Shown here: one piece after another, positions 57,202 to 64,000 of the stretch
Layout: the number at the start of each line of letters is the position of its first letter
Position numbering within the stretch: position 1 is the stretch's first letter
Assembly (NCBI RefSeq): GCF_018687535.1
Contig: NZ_CP061295.1
Location: 558,001-622,000, forward strand
Direction: 5' to 3'
DNA: 64,000 nt
Origin: Polynucleobacter sp. MWH-S4W17
GTDB lineage: Bacteria; Pseudomonadota; Gammaproteobacteria; Burkholderiales; Burkholderiaceae
Notes under the pieces: generated by a model
What the model was told of the DNA's origin: nothing
The model's database searches: none
What the model saw: the letters and a program-made list of their open reading frames with translations, nothing else
Position numbers and translations under genes: made by a program

Positions 57202-57795
57202 ATGACATCAATCTTGACCTCTTTGGGACGCACTATTTTTGCCGGTTTTGTCCTGCTCGCCCTTATTATTTTGGCTTTAGGCGGCAACTTTAGTTCTGCT
57301 GAACTTCCGTTTGTCTTCCGCTGGTTGCACGTGATGTGCGGTGTGATGTGGATTGGTTTGCTCTGGTACTTTAACTTTGTGCAGATTCCATCAATGCCAA
57401 AGATTCCCGATGAGCAAAAGCCAGCGATTGGCAAAGTCATTGCTCCAGCAGCATTGTTCTGGTTTCGTTACGCGGCTTTGTTTACTGTGCTAACGGGTTT
57501 GATTGTGGCCGCTTTAAATGGTTACCTTCATCAAGCCTTCACATTGCAAGCCCCGTTCCGCGCAATCGGTTTAGGTATGTGGATTGCCTTGGTAATGGCT
57601 ATTAACGTTTGGTTCATTATTTGGCCAAATCAAAAGCGCGCTCTTGGTATCGTTGCTGTTGAAGCTGACGTTAAGGCAAAATCTGCTCGCGTTGCGATGT
57701 TGACATCCCGTTTGAATACATTGCTATCCGTACCAATGTTGTTCTTGATGGTTGCTCAATCACACAACACTACATGGTTCGTGATCGTTTCTTAA
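57202..57795 (+). CDS. PuuD-like membrane protein (short form)
   Basis: 197 residues with four or five hydrophobic segments. VFRWLHVMCGVMWIGLLWYFNFVQIP matches the N-terminal membrane region of the urate hydroxylase PuuD family (DUF989). Full-length PuuD is about twice as long and ends in a cytochrome c domain with CxxCH; this protein has neither, so urate oxidation should not be assumed. Conserved His residues could bind heme. A strong terminator follows. Confidence 0.75.
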   Translation: MTSILTSLGRTIFAGFVLLALIILALGGNFSSAELPFVFRWLHVMCGVMWIGLLWYFNFVQIPSMPKIPDEQKPAIGKVIAPAALFWFRYAALFTVLTGLIVAALNGYLHQAFTLQAPFRAIGLGMWIALVMAINVWFIIWPNQKRALGIVAVEADVKAKSARVAMLTSRLNTLLSVPMLFLMVAQSHNTTWFVIVS

Positions 57796-57821
57796 TCACC
57801 GCTTGATATGTAAAGAAAAAG

Positions 57822-57842
57822 GCCCGCAATGCGGGCTTTTTT
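57822..57842 (+). terminator. Rho-independent terminator
   Basis: GCCCGC-AAT-GCGGGC (57822-57836) followed by six T residues. It lies 26 bases after the PuuD-like stop codon. Confidence 0.85.
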
Positions 57843-57914
57843 CTTGCTCCCTTTTTAAGCTCTGCTGATGGGCATGGAGATGCTATACACTTATTCACAT
57901 TACCTCAGTCTTCT

Positions 57915-58538
57915 ATGCTCAAAAATACTTTCCCCGTTAAAAACTATTTTGCATGTCTCAGTCTATTAGGCGTACTTGTTTGGATGCCTATGCCCGTATA
58001 TTCGCAGGCCATCATTACTACTCTTGGGTCAGCATTTTCTATGACTAATGGCTCCGATCTTTCTGCATGGAAAATGAATGGAGGTAGGAATGGAAATGCA
58101 AGTTGGCAGGTTGATAATAAAGAGATACAAGTAACGCAAGGTCAGGGCCTTTTGGTATCACGTTTAAGCGTTCCTGATTTTCAAATGGCATTTGATTATT
58201 GGGTTTCCGACAAAGCGCAAGCGACAGTATTTTTTCGTTGTGCCAACCCAGGTGACATAAATACGGACACAGCTTATGAGGTAGCCTTAGTTAACCAGGC
58301 AGGTGGTTCTGGTGCCGGCTCAATTTTGTCGCTCAATAAAGTGAAGCCAACAAAGGTGGCTAATCAATGGAATCACATGCAGATTAGCGCCATTGGAACA
58401 GAGCTTTCAATCACTTTGAATGGGGTAACGCATCAAGTGAGCGACACTCGATTCAACGCAGGACCAATTGCAATGAACTATATGGGCGGGGAGTTGCGTT
58501 TAAAAAATATTTACCTCACCATCCCTGGCAGATGGTGA
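57915..58538 (+). CDS. Exported DUF1080 (3-keto-disaccharide hydrolase-like) protein
   Basis: 207 residues. Signal peptide ending near MPVYSQA, then a concanavalin-like beta-sandwich: MTNGSDLSAWKMNGGRNGNASWQVDNKEI, FFRCANPG, YEVALVNQ and ending MNYMGGELRLKNIYLTIPG, typical of DUF1080. Members include 3-keto-disaccharide hydrolases, but many are only carbohydrate-binding. Periplasmic. Transcribed toward the DsbA-like gene. Confidence 0.85.
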   Translation: MLKNTFPVKNYFACLSLLGVLVWMPMPVYSQAIITTLGSAFSMTNGSDLSAWKMNGGRNGNASWQVDNKEIQVTQGQGLLVSRLSVPDFQMAFDYWVSDKAQATVFFRCANPGDINTDTAYEVALVNQAGGSGAGSILSLNKVKPTKVANQWNHMQISAIGTELSITLNGVTHQVSDTRFNAGPIAMNYMGGELRLKNIYLTIPGRW

Positions 58539-58561
58539 CGCCTATATTCGGGTTTAATAAT

Positions 58562-59398
58562 TTATTTTTTATTCTTCAATAGATTTTTAACTTCTTGCTT
58601 TAAAACATCCTCAGGTACTGCGCCAGCCAAAACATTAAAGGCGCCTGTTTTGTGGTTAACAAGGATGACGCCTGGGGTCCCGCTAATGCCCGCATTCAAG
58701 CCATCTTCTAAATCATCACTGACTTGCTTTGCCACTGCCTCTGACCGCAGGCAGATATCAAATTTTTCAACATTCAAACCTTGCTCTTTTGCTAATGCTA
58801 GCAAAGGATCTACGCCGTTAGCGCTTGGCATGCCTTGTCCATTAGAGCGGGTAGTTTTAAAGATGCTGTCAGCGTATTTCCAGAAGGCTGCATTGCCACT
58901 TTGCTGAGCAGCGCAAACGGTAGCTACAGCTTCTTTTGTAGCCATCGGGTCATGAAACGAGAGTGGAAAATTTCGCCACACTAGATTAACTTGATCAGGC
59001 ATTGAATCGACTACCTTATTTGGTATCTCTCCGAACTGTTTGCAAAATGGGCACTCAAAGTCTGAATATTCAATGATGGAGATAACTGCATCTGGCTTTC
59101 CATATATAAAGTCTTTATTTGCATCAACTGGCCGCGCATTTTTTGCCATTGCTGCTTTTTGAGCCTCTTCTTTTTGTTGTTTGGCTTGGGCGGCATTAAT
59201 TTGTTTTTGTCTGTAGCGTTCAATGCCTCTATCGATAGCGCGATCCAATGCACCTGATTTTTCAAGGCTTTGAATTATTTGCTCGGTAGTGGGGGTGGGG
59301 TTGGATGGCTGGGAATGGGCAGCATTGAGAAATAGGCCTGTCGCGAGTGCGCACGCCAAATGCATTGTGGATTTCAGGGTAATTGAGGGCATAATCAT
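58562..59398 (-). CDS. Periplasmic DsbA-family thiol oxidoreductase
   Basis: 278 residues. Signal peptide (LACALATGLFLNAAHSQ), a helical Gln/Lys/Ala-rich spacer (about 45-90), then a thioredoxin-fold domain with active site CPFC (DFECPFCKQF) and cis-Pro loop GTPGVILV. It probably makes or exchanges disulfides in the periplasm. ATGs at 59398 and 59392 are both possible starts. Divergent from the TPR-secretin gene, which is followed by two proteins with twelve cysteines each. Confidence 0.9.
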   Translation of the reverse strand: MIMPSITLKSTMHLACALATGLFLNAAHSQPSNPTPTTEQIIQSLEKSGALDRAIDRGIERYRQKQINAAQAKQQKEEAQKAAMAKNARPVDANKDFIYGKPDAVISIIEYSDFECPFCKQFGEIPNKVVDSMPDQVNLVWRNFPLSFHDPMATKEAVATVCAAQQSGNAAFWKYADSIFKTTRSNGQGMPSANGVDPLLALAKEQGLNVEKFDICLRSEAVAKQVSDDLEDGLNAGISGTPGVILVNHKTGAFNVLAGAVPEDVLKQEVKNLLKNKK

Positions 59399-59593
59399 GT
59401 GGTTTATTTGAGATATATTGAGTATATATTGCTAATTGAGCATAAGTTCTTCATCAAATTCACAATTTTCCAATTACACTGTTTTTAACTAGAAGTCGTC
59501 TATTCATTCGTATCTTTTACTCGGCATCAAGCGGTAATGTAATTCAGGCTATTTAACTTTGTTATGTTTTTAGTATTAAGAAGCTAGAATGGA

Positions 59594-59616
59594 GCGGGTT
59601 AGAGCCCCCTTTTTTT
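59594..59616 (+). terminator. Possible attenuator-like terminator in the secretin leader
   Basis: GGGTT…AGCCC with a very short loop followed by CCTTTTTTT sits about 22-40 bases before the secretin ATG. The stem is weak (one G-T pair), but the T-run is good. It could attenuate the downstream operon, or be chance. Confidence 0.3.
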
Positions 59617-59637
59617 ATTTGCACTGAATTTATATAA

Positions 59638-61902
59638 ATGAGTAAGTTGATACCTTTTTTAAAGCCGTCCCACTCCATTGCTATATTGGCTTGCCTGACA
59701 CTACTTTCGGGTTGTGCTGGCACGGGCGGAAGAAGTACCCAGATGACTCAGATGAGCAGCAATGGAACGAGTCAAAAAATTGCCCCCCCAAAACAAAATA
59801 TTACTCATGAGTTGGTGAAGCAGGGCCTTGTGTATTTGCGCGAGGGCGATTATGAAAACGCCCAAAAAGTATTTAGTGCGGCTGTAAAGATGAGTCCTAG
59901 CAATTCTACAGTCCACCTTTTGAATGGCATTAGCTACCACTTACAGTACTTGAATAATGCGGGTGATAATAAAGAGCTAGCAGAAACTGCCTATGGTCTT
60001 GCCGCCTCCTTAGACAGCACAGACACTTTGCCACTAATTCAATTAGGCCGGCTTCATATTGATTCCAGAGAATACTCAAAAGCCAGTAGGGATTTCATTA
60101 GCGCTTATGCCATAAGCCCTTCAAGTCAGGATGCGTTGTTTGGTCTCTTGCAATCATCTCTATGGCAAAAGGACTTTAAGACCGCGCTCTGGGCCGGTGA
60201 TAGTTTGAAAAAGCTCAACACAACGAATGTTGATCAATTGCGATTGATGACTTTAATGTATGCAGCTGTTGGTAAAACCACGGAGTCCAACATCAATTTG
60301 GATGCCTACGCAAAAGCAAATTCCGATAACCCAAAGGAGATTGCCCAATTAAAGCAACAAGTTACTTATATAGGTACTCAGTTGAGTAATCTCAAATCCA
60401 TGGATTTAGATATTGCTCAAAACCCCGCGAATCTTAAGGATCCCGCATCTCAACAGGGCAAGATGATGAAGGTCGCTGGTGGAGTTGTCGTGGCCAAGGG
60501 CGCTAAGGGCAATAGCTCTAGTTCAGCGGGCAGAAGCTCCGACTCTAGGAGTGGAGTAGCAGGCGCCTATAGTAACAATCAGAATAGCGACGATTCGAGT
60601 GACGATGGGTCTTCGGGTTCTTCGGGTTCATCGGGCTCTTCTAGCGCTCCAGGGATGCCAACTTCTCAGCCTAACGCTTCGGCTGCGCCGGTTAGTAGTG
60701 GGGGTGGCGGTGGAACCTATTCTGCGGTTTCAATGTCGAATCAGCAGCAGCGTTGGTTTGATTGTGATACAAAGCCTGGTTTAGGTAAAGCGCCTGGAGG
60801 AAGTTACGGTGTTCCAGTAGGCGGGACTTCTGGGGACCAGACGCTCTATTTAGAGCCATTACCTAGCCCTTGTAATGCTAAGAAGCCTCCAAAGATGGCG
60901 TCAATTGATGCGGTACTAATTCGAACGGTTGATGCGCAATCCAGTCAGAGTGGGATTAATTTGCTTACCGGCTTAACTATGTTTGCTGGAAGCCAATCCT
61001 TTCGTAGTACTGGTTCATCAGGCGGAAGTAGTGTGAGTGGTGTGGTGCAAAATAGTGTCATTGGTATTGGTAACGCAACCAGCGCAACTATTAACAGCGT
61101 GAGTGGTCTGGTTAGTTATAGCTTGAATATTGCCAATTCAACCTCAAGTAATTCTCAAGTGATTGCGAGACCTACTTTGACGGCTCTTGACCGTATACCT
61201 TCTACCTTCTACTCGGGCGCGGTAATTACAGCCGGCTTAAATGGTGGTGGGGTATCTGGGGCGCAAATTACCAATATTCCAACTGGCGTTAGCTTATCAG
61301 TAACCCCTACATTCGTGGACGAAGAATCCATGATGCTAGCTGTTAAAGTATCCCGCTCCTATGTCACCGGTACCAGCTCAAATCTCGGAGGATTTAATGC
61401 GAGCGTATCTCAAGAGCAACATGCAGTTACGGCTAATGTAAAAATTAAATATGGGGAAACACTGATTTTAGATGGGCTTTCCTCTCGTCAGGTGGGCAAT
61501 AATTCCGATGGGGTGCCAGTGCTTCAAGACATTCCAATTATTCAATATTTGTTTAGTCAAAAAAGTCAGCAACTCTATTCGGAGAATGTTTTGGTCATGG
61601 TCACTCCAAGAAAAGTACAGTCGGAAGAGGAGATTTCAAAAGCCGCTACCAACACAGGCAAAGATCAACCCCAAACCCCCAAAGAAAAGAGCATTTATAG
61701 AGCGTTGCAGCTTTATAAACAAATTTCTTCTGAGTCGGATACGAATCTAGACAGCACTTTACTCGCCCTGGATCGGGACAGTAGTTACTTTAGAACTTTT
61801 GCAAGCTCGGCCTTAAATCAAAATCTAGATAGCTGGGTGACTGAGCCAAAAATCAATAAATTCTTTGATGATGCTGCAAATATGATCTACTTCACTAGGT
61901 AA
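59638..61902 (+). CDS. Lipoprotein with TPR repeats and a secretin pore domain
   Basis: 754 residues. Lipobox LLSGC (Cys26). Residues ~55-235 contain TPR-like helices (LVKQGLVYLREGDYENAQKVFSAAV). Residues ~285-360 are a Ser/Gly/Asp low-complexity linker. Residues ~420-660 are a secretin domain (SYSLNIANSTSSNSQVIARPTL; ATVKI-like; signature VPVLQDIPIIQYLF at 627-639). No N-domains are recognisable; the TPRs take their place. It probably forms an outer-membrane ring. No type II/IV pilus gene is nearby. The translation start has no obvious Shine-Dalgarno. Confidence 0.85.
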   Translation: MSKLIPFLKPSHSIAILACLTLLSGCAGTGGRSTQMTQMSSNGTSQKIAPPKQNITHELVKQGLVYLREGDYENAQKVFSAAVKMSPSNSTVHLLNGISYHLQYLNNAGDNKELAETAYGLAASLDSTDTLPLIQLGRLHIDSREYSKASRDFISAYAISPSSQDALFGLLQSSLWQKDFKTALWAGDSLKKLNTTNVDQLRLMTLMYAAVGKTTESNINLDAYAKANSDNPKEIAQLKQQVTYIGTQLSNLKSMDLDIAQNPANLKDPASQQGKMMKVAGGVVVAKGAKGNSSSSAGRSSDSRSGVAGAYSNNQNSDDSSDDGSSGSSGSSGSSSAPGMPTSQPNASAAPVSSGGGGGTYSAVSMSNQQQRWFDCDTKPGLGKAPGGSYGVPVGGTSGDQTLYLEPLPSPCNAKKPPKMASIDAVLIRTVDAQSSQSGINLLTGLTMFAGSQSFRSTGSSGGSSVSGVVQNSVIGIGNATSATINSVSGLVSYSLNIANSTSSNSQVIARPTLTALDRIPSTFYSGAVITAGLNGGGVSGAQITNIPTGVSLSVTPTFVDEESMMLAVKVSRSYVTGTSSNLGGFNASVSQEQHAVTANVKIKYGETLILDGLSSRQVGNNSDGVPVLQDIPIIQYLFSQKSQQLYSENVLVMVTPRKVQSEEEISKAATNTGKDQPQTPKEKSIYRALQLYKQISSESDTNLDSTLLALDRDSSYFRTFASSALNQNLDSWVTEPKINKFFDDAANMIYFTR
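60607..60642 (+). repeat. 9-base tandem repeat in the Ser/Gly linker
   Basis: Four 9-base units (GGxTCxTCx, encoding Gly-Ser-Ser) run in frame: GGGTCTTCG, GGTTCTTCG, GGTTCATCG, GGCTCTTCT. Slippage would change linker length without breaking the frame. Confidence 0.7.
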
Positions 61903-61973
61903 ATAAGCTGCCATTTAGACTTATTAAATCCTTATTTTTAGACGTGCCACTTAATGTACAAAGGTTAGTAAAA

Positions 61974-62756
61974 ATGTTGAAAAAAATTACACTCTCTATC
62001 ATTCTGGCTGGTCTAAGTTTGATCGCTGTTGCGCAAAGTGATCCTAATTTGAGGGATAGGGTAGACCAGCGCATGGACATTCGTTCTAATGGAGATATGC
62101 GGCAAAGGGTTGATGGCAACCGCAGTATTAGCAGTGATGATGGAAATGCTAGTGGCGATAAAAGAGGTGTCGGTAAAGGAGGAATGGCGGTTTGCGCTGG
62201 TGAATTTGCCCTATGCGCTTCTTCCACTTGCAAGCCTACCGGCAGAACAATTACCGTTAAAGAAGATGGCGGAAAAACTACTAAACAGTATCCAGAAGCA
62301 ATTTGCAAGTGTCCTGTTATTACCTCTCAAATTGCACAACAAAATAACTCACCCTTGGTTGGAGTTGCTGGTCTAAATGAGGGAAACATGGAGGGCTCTT
62401 GCCGCTCGCCTGGGACTGGAAAGGTTTGGTCGTACTTCTCTACAACAATTACTACCTATCCTCAGGAGCAGCCTAATGGTGATTTTATGGGGCCCACCGC
62501 ATCTCAATCACAGAATTGTTCTGCCAAAGGCTCGGCTCAAGGATCTAATTGCTGGAGTTATATTTGCACCGTAGACCCAAAAGAAACAAATGGGATTAAA
62601 ACAGCTTCTTGCCGCTGCCCTTATGGCGAGGGCTTATTTGGCCAAAAGGCTAAGGGTGATCGAGGTTATATAACTTACGCTGGTAGCACCTGGAGTGATC
62701 CCAAGGCAGCATGTAAGATGCTGCCAGTCGGCTTCCCGGATCAACTCCTGCAATAA
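61974..62756 (+). CDS. Exported 12-cysteine protein, first paralog
   Basis: 260 residues from ATG 61974 (MLKKITLSII); an in-frame start at 61944 has no signal function. Signal peptide cleaved near IAVAQ. An Arg/Asp-rich segment (DRVDQRMDIRSNGDMRQRV) precedes a domain with twelve cysteines: VCAGEFALCASSTCKPTG, ICKCPV, GSCRSP, NCSAKG, NCWSYICTV, SCRCPYG, ACKML. No known family is recognised. 71 bases after the secretin gene. Likely disulfide-bonded. Confidence 0.85.
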   Translation: MLKKITLSIILAGLSLIAVAQSDPNLRDRVDQRMDIRSNGDMRQRVDGNRSISSDDGNASGDKRGVGKGGMAVCAGEFALCASSTCKPTGRTITVKEDGGKTTKQYPEAICKCPVITSQIAQQNNSPLVGVAGLNEGNMEGSCRSPGTGKVWSYFSTTITTYPQEQPNGDFMGPTASQSQNCSAKGSAQGSNCWSYICTVDPKETNGIKTASCRCPYGEGLFGQKAKGDRGYITYAGSTWSDPKAACKMLPVGFPDQLLQ

Positions 62757-62863
62757 GTGCACAGCTCATTGTTAGTTAAATAAAAAAGATTTTTTGCTGC
62801 ACGTTGCCTTACGAATGTATTAATTTAAATTACTCTTAAGAAATGAATTGTTTGGAGAATCCC

Positions 62864-63685
62864 ATGAAAAAAGTTTTATCTGCTGCAGCTATCCTGCTGA
62901 GCATTACTTGCACATCATTTTGGGGGTCTGCCAATGCAGCCTCTATCGATCCTAGCGCTAATTCTTTAATGCTTGCTCAAGTCGATACGAGGGATCGTGA
63001 TGTCCGAGATACAGTCGATAGGGTTGAGAATAAGCCGAATGACGTCGTTCGGGATAATCGTGCTAATGCCAGCCCAGGATATTACGCTTCCCGCACCTCT
63101 AAAGGTGTTACTAAAGCAGGATTAACTGAGTGTAGTGGTGATTTTGCTTATTGTGGGGCCTCTATCTGTAAGCCTACGGGTAAGAAAATCAAAGTGAATG
63201 AAGATGGCGGAAAAACGACTAAAGAGTATGACGAGGCAATTTGCAAATGTCCAATCATCACCAGAGAAATGGCTGCCCAACAAGGCGTTACTTTGCATGG
63301 TGTAGCAGCCGTCAATGAGGGCAATATGAAGGGCTCATGTAAGCCGCCTTCAAAAGGTACGATTTGGTCATATGCCGAGATGAATTTACCCGAATGGCCA
63401 CAACAAAGCGCTAATTACCAAACTTTAGCTCCGAAAGGCCTGCAATGCCCAGCCGGTAGCCAAACCGTCAATTGTTGGAATTACTTATGCACGATTGACG
63501 CAAAGCCTGCTGCGAATGGTGTCAAATTAGCGACTTGTCGTTGTCCAATTAATGAAGGTGTTTTGGGTCATAAGGCTGGTGGCAATGAAATTTATTTCAC
63601 TGCTGCAGGTGGATATTTTTCTGATCCCTCAAGTGCTTGTTCCATGTACCCCGTTTCAGGAGCGATCCCGCAACCAAGCAACTAG
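62864..63685 (+). CDS. Exported 12-cysteine protein, second paralog
   Basis: 273 residues from ATG 62864, with GGAGA 8 bases upstream; an earlier ATG at 62843 lies outside the signal. Signal peptide ends near SANAA. An Arg/Asp-rich stretch (RDRDVRDTVDRVE) is followed by the same domain as the previous gene: ECSGDFAYCGASICKPTG, ICKCPI, GSCKPP, QCPAG, NCWNYLCTI, TCRCPI, ACSMYP. All twelve cysteines align with its neighbour. Function unknown. Confidence 0.85.
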   Translation: MKKVLSAAAILLSITCTSFWGSANAASIDPSANSLMLAQVDTRDRDVRDTVDRVENKPNDVVRDNRANASPGYYASRTSKGVTKAGLTECSGDFAYCGASICKPTGKKIKVNEDGGKTTKEYDEAICKCPIITREMAAQQGVTLHGVAAVNEGNMKGSCKPPSKGTIWSYAEMNLPEWPQQSANYQTLAPKGLQCPAGSQTVNCWNYLCTIDAKPAANGVKLATCRCPINEGVLGHKAGGNEIYFTAAGGYFSDPSSACSMYPVSGAIPQPSN

Positions 63686-63714
63686 TTTATTTTTGCTGTG
63701 ACAGTTTGCAAAAA

Positions 63715-63750
63715 AACCCGCTACTCTATAAAAGTAGCGGGTTTTCTTTT
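63715..63750. terminator. Bidirectional rho-independent terminator
   Basis: AACCCGCTAC (63715-63724) and GTAGCGGGTT (63734-63743) form a 10-base stem with a 9-base loop. T-rich sequence follows on the plus strand and an A-run precedes it, so it can end both the 12-Cys gene and the convergent reductase gene. Confidence 0.85.
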
Positions 63751-63766
63751 TCTTAACTAAATGAAT

Positions 63767-64000
63767 TTATCCTAATATCGACGGCAGCTCTTTAGTCAAG
63801 GAGCCACGTTGTGCCGTGGCTGCACCCATGAGTGCAAAGCCCAATAACTTTCCATCGTTAGACTCAAAGCGTGCTTCTAGACCGCCTTCAACTGGTGTTG
63901 TAGTCCATTTGCCTTGCGCACCCTTAGCAGGGGGCGAAACAATCGTGGCCAATGCGGGTGTTTTAACCATCACAGGCATTGCAGGATAGGTCAAAGCAGT
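63767..64000 (-). CDS. C-terminus of an FAD-dependent reductase (probably rubredoxin reductase), partial
   Basis: The last ~77 residues of a protein whose start lies beyond the window; the frame stays open to base 64000. TYPAMPVMVKTPALATIVSPPAKG and the ending DGKLLGFALMGAATAQRGSLTKELPSIL resemble the C-terminal domain of NAD(P)H rubredoxin reductases and related flavoproteins. The FAD and NAD motifs are outside the window, so the assignment rests on this tail only. Confidence 0.7.
   Translation of the reverse strand, partial: TALTYPAMPVMVKTPALATIVSPPAKGAQGKWTTTPVEGGLEARFESNDGKLLGFALMGAATAQRGSLTKELPSILG

Overview
The window looks like chromosomal DNA of a small-genome freshwater betaproteobacterium of the Burkholderiaceae, most like Polynucleobacter. 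This is an inference from moderate GC, very tight gene packing and recognisable neighbourhoods (Anbu/alpha-E/ATP-grasp cluster, smpB-ratA-rnfH-guaB-guaA, queE-queD-tadA, a DUF3305/DUF3306 formate dehydrogenase cluster, CoxG/M/S/L-like genes). No search was run. There is no rRNA, tRNA, CRISPR array, transposase or prophage, and no gene-free stretch longer than 300 bases; the longest gap is about 240 bases (59399-59637).

Region by region. 1-3.7 kb (minus): 3' end of an operon of circularly permuted ATP-grasp, alpha-E, transglutaminase-like protein and the proteasome-like peptidase Anbu, which is cut by the window edge. 3.7-8.1 kb: smpB divergent from ratA-rnfH, then guaB and guaA. 8.1-15.6 kb (plus): a ferritin-like DUF455 protein with a B12-type radical SAM enzyme, two tandem paralogous exported proteins, queE-queD-tadA, an LD-carboxypeptidase and a SOUL protein. 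15.6-21.1 kb (minus): rlmJ and an envelope-lipid/glycan operon (GT39, flippase-like, GT9, PAP2). 21.2-27.5 kb: a DUF3047 lipoprotein, copA/copZ-like copper genes, a PhoU-like protein with a Pit phosphate transporter, and mrp. 27.5-37.0 kb (plus): a complete membrane-bound, cysteine-type formate dehydrogenase locus with its accessory genes, preceded by a perfect FNR-type palindrome. 37.0-38.4 kb (minus): a tungstate/molybdate-type ABC permease and ATPase facing that locus. 38.5-40.9 kb: BFD-like ferredoxin, EEP-family phosphodiesterase and cardiolipin synthase.

40.9-56.5 kb is an accessory catabolic region. A TetR gene sits between a minus-strand operon (VOC protein, FAD monooxygenase, complete Liv-type ABC importer) and a plus-strand operon encoding a three-subunit molybdenum hydroxylase with its CoxG-like maturation protein, followed by a 3-hydroxybutyrate dehydrogenase. 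A CaiB-type CoA-transferase and an acyl-CoA dehydrogenase lie just beyond. The set suggests uptake and oxidative breakdown of an unknown organic, possibly aromatic or N-heterocyclic, substrate. The Mo subunit lacks the CO dehydrogenase active-site loop.

56.6-64 kb: Fe-superoxide dismutase, a short PuuD-like membrane protein, a DUF1080 protein, and what I consider the most novel locus: a DsbA-like oxidoreductase divergent from a lipoprotein that fuses TPR repeats to a secretin pore domain, followed by two paralogous exported proteins that share twelve aligned cysteines. The window ends in the C-terminus of a probable FAD-dependent (rubredoxin) reductase.

Several starts were moved from the longest reading frame because a good ribosome binding site or a signal peptide sits at an internal ATG; these are noted in the entries.
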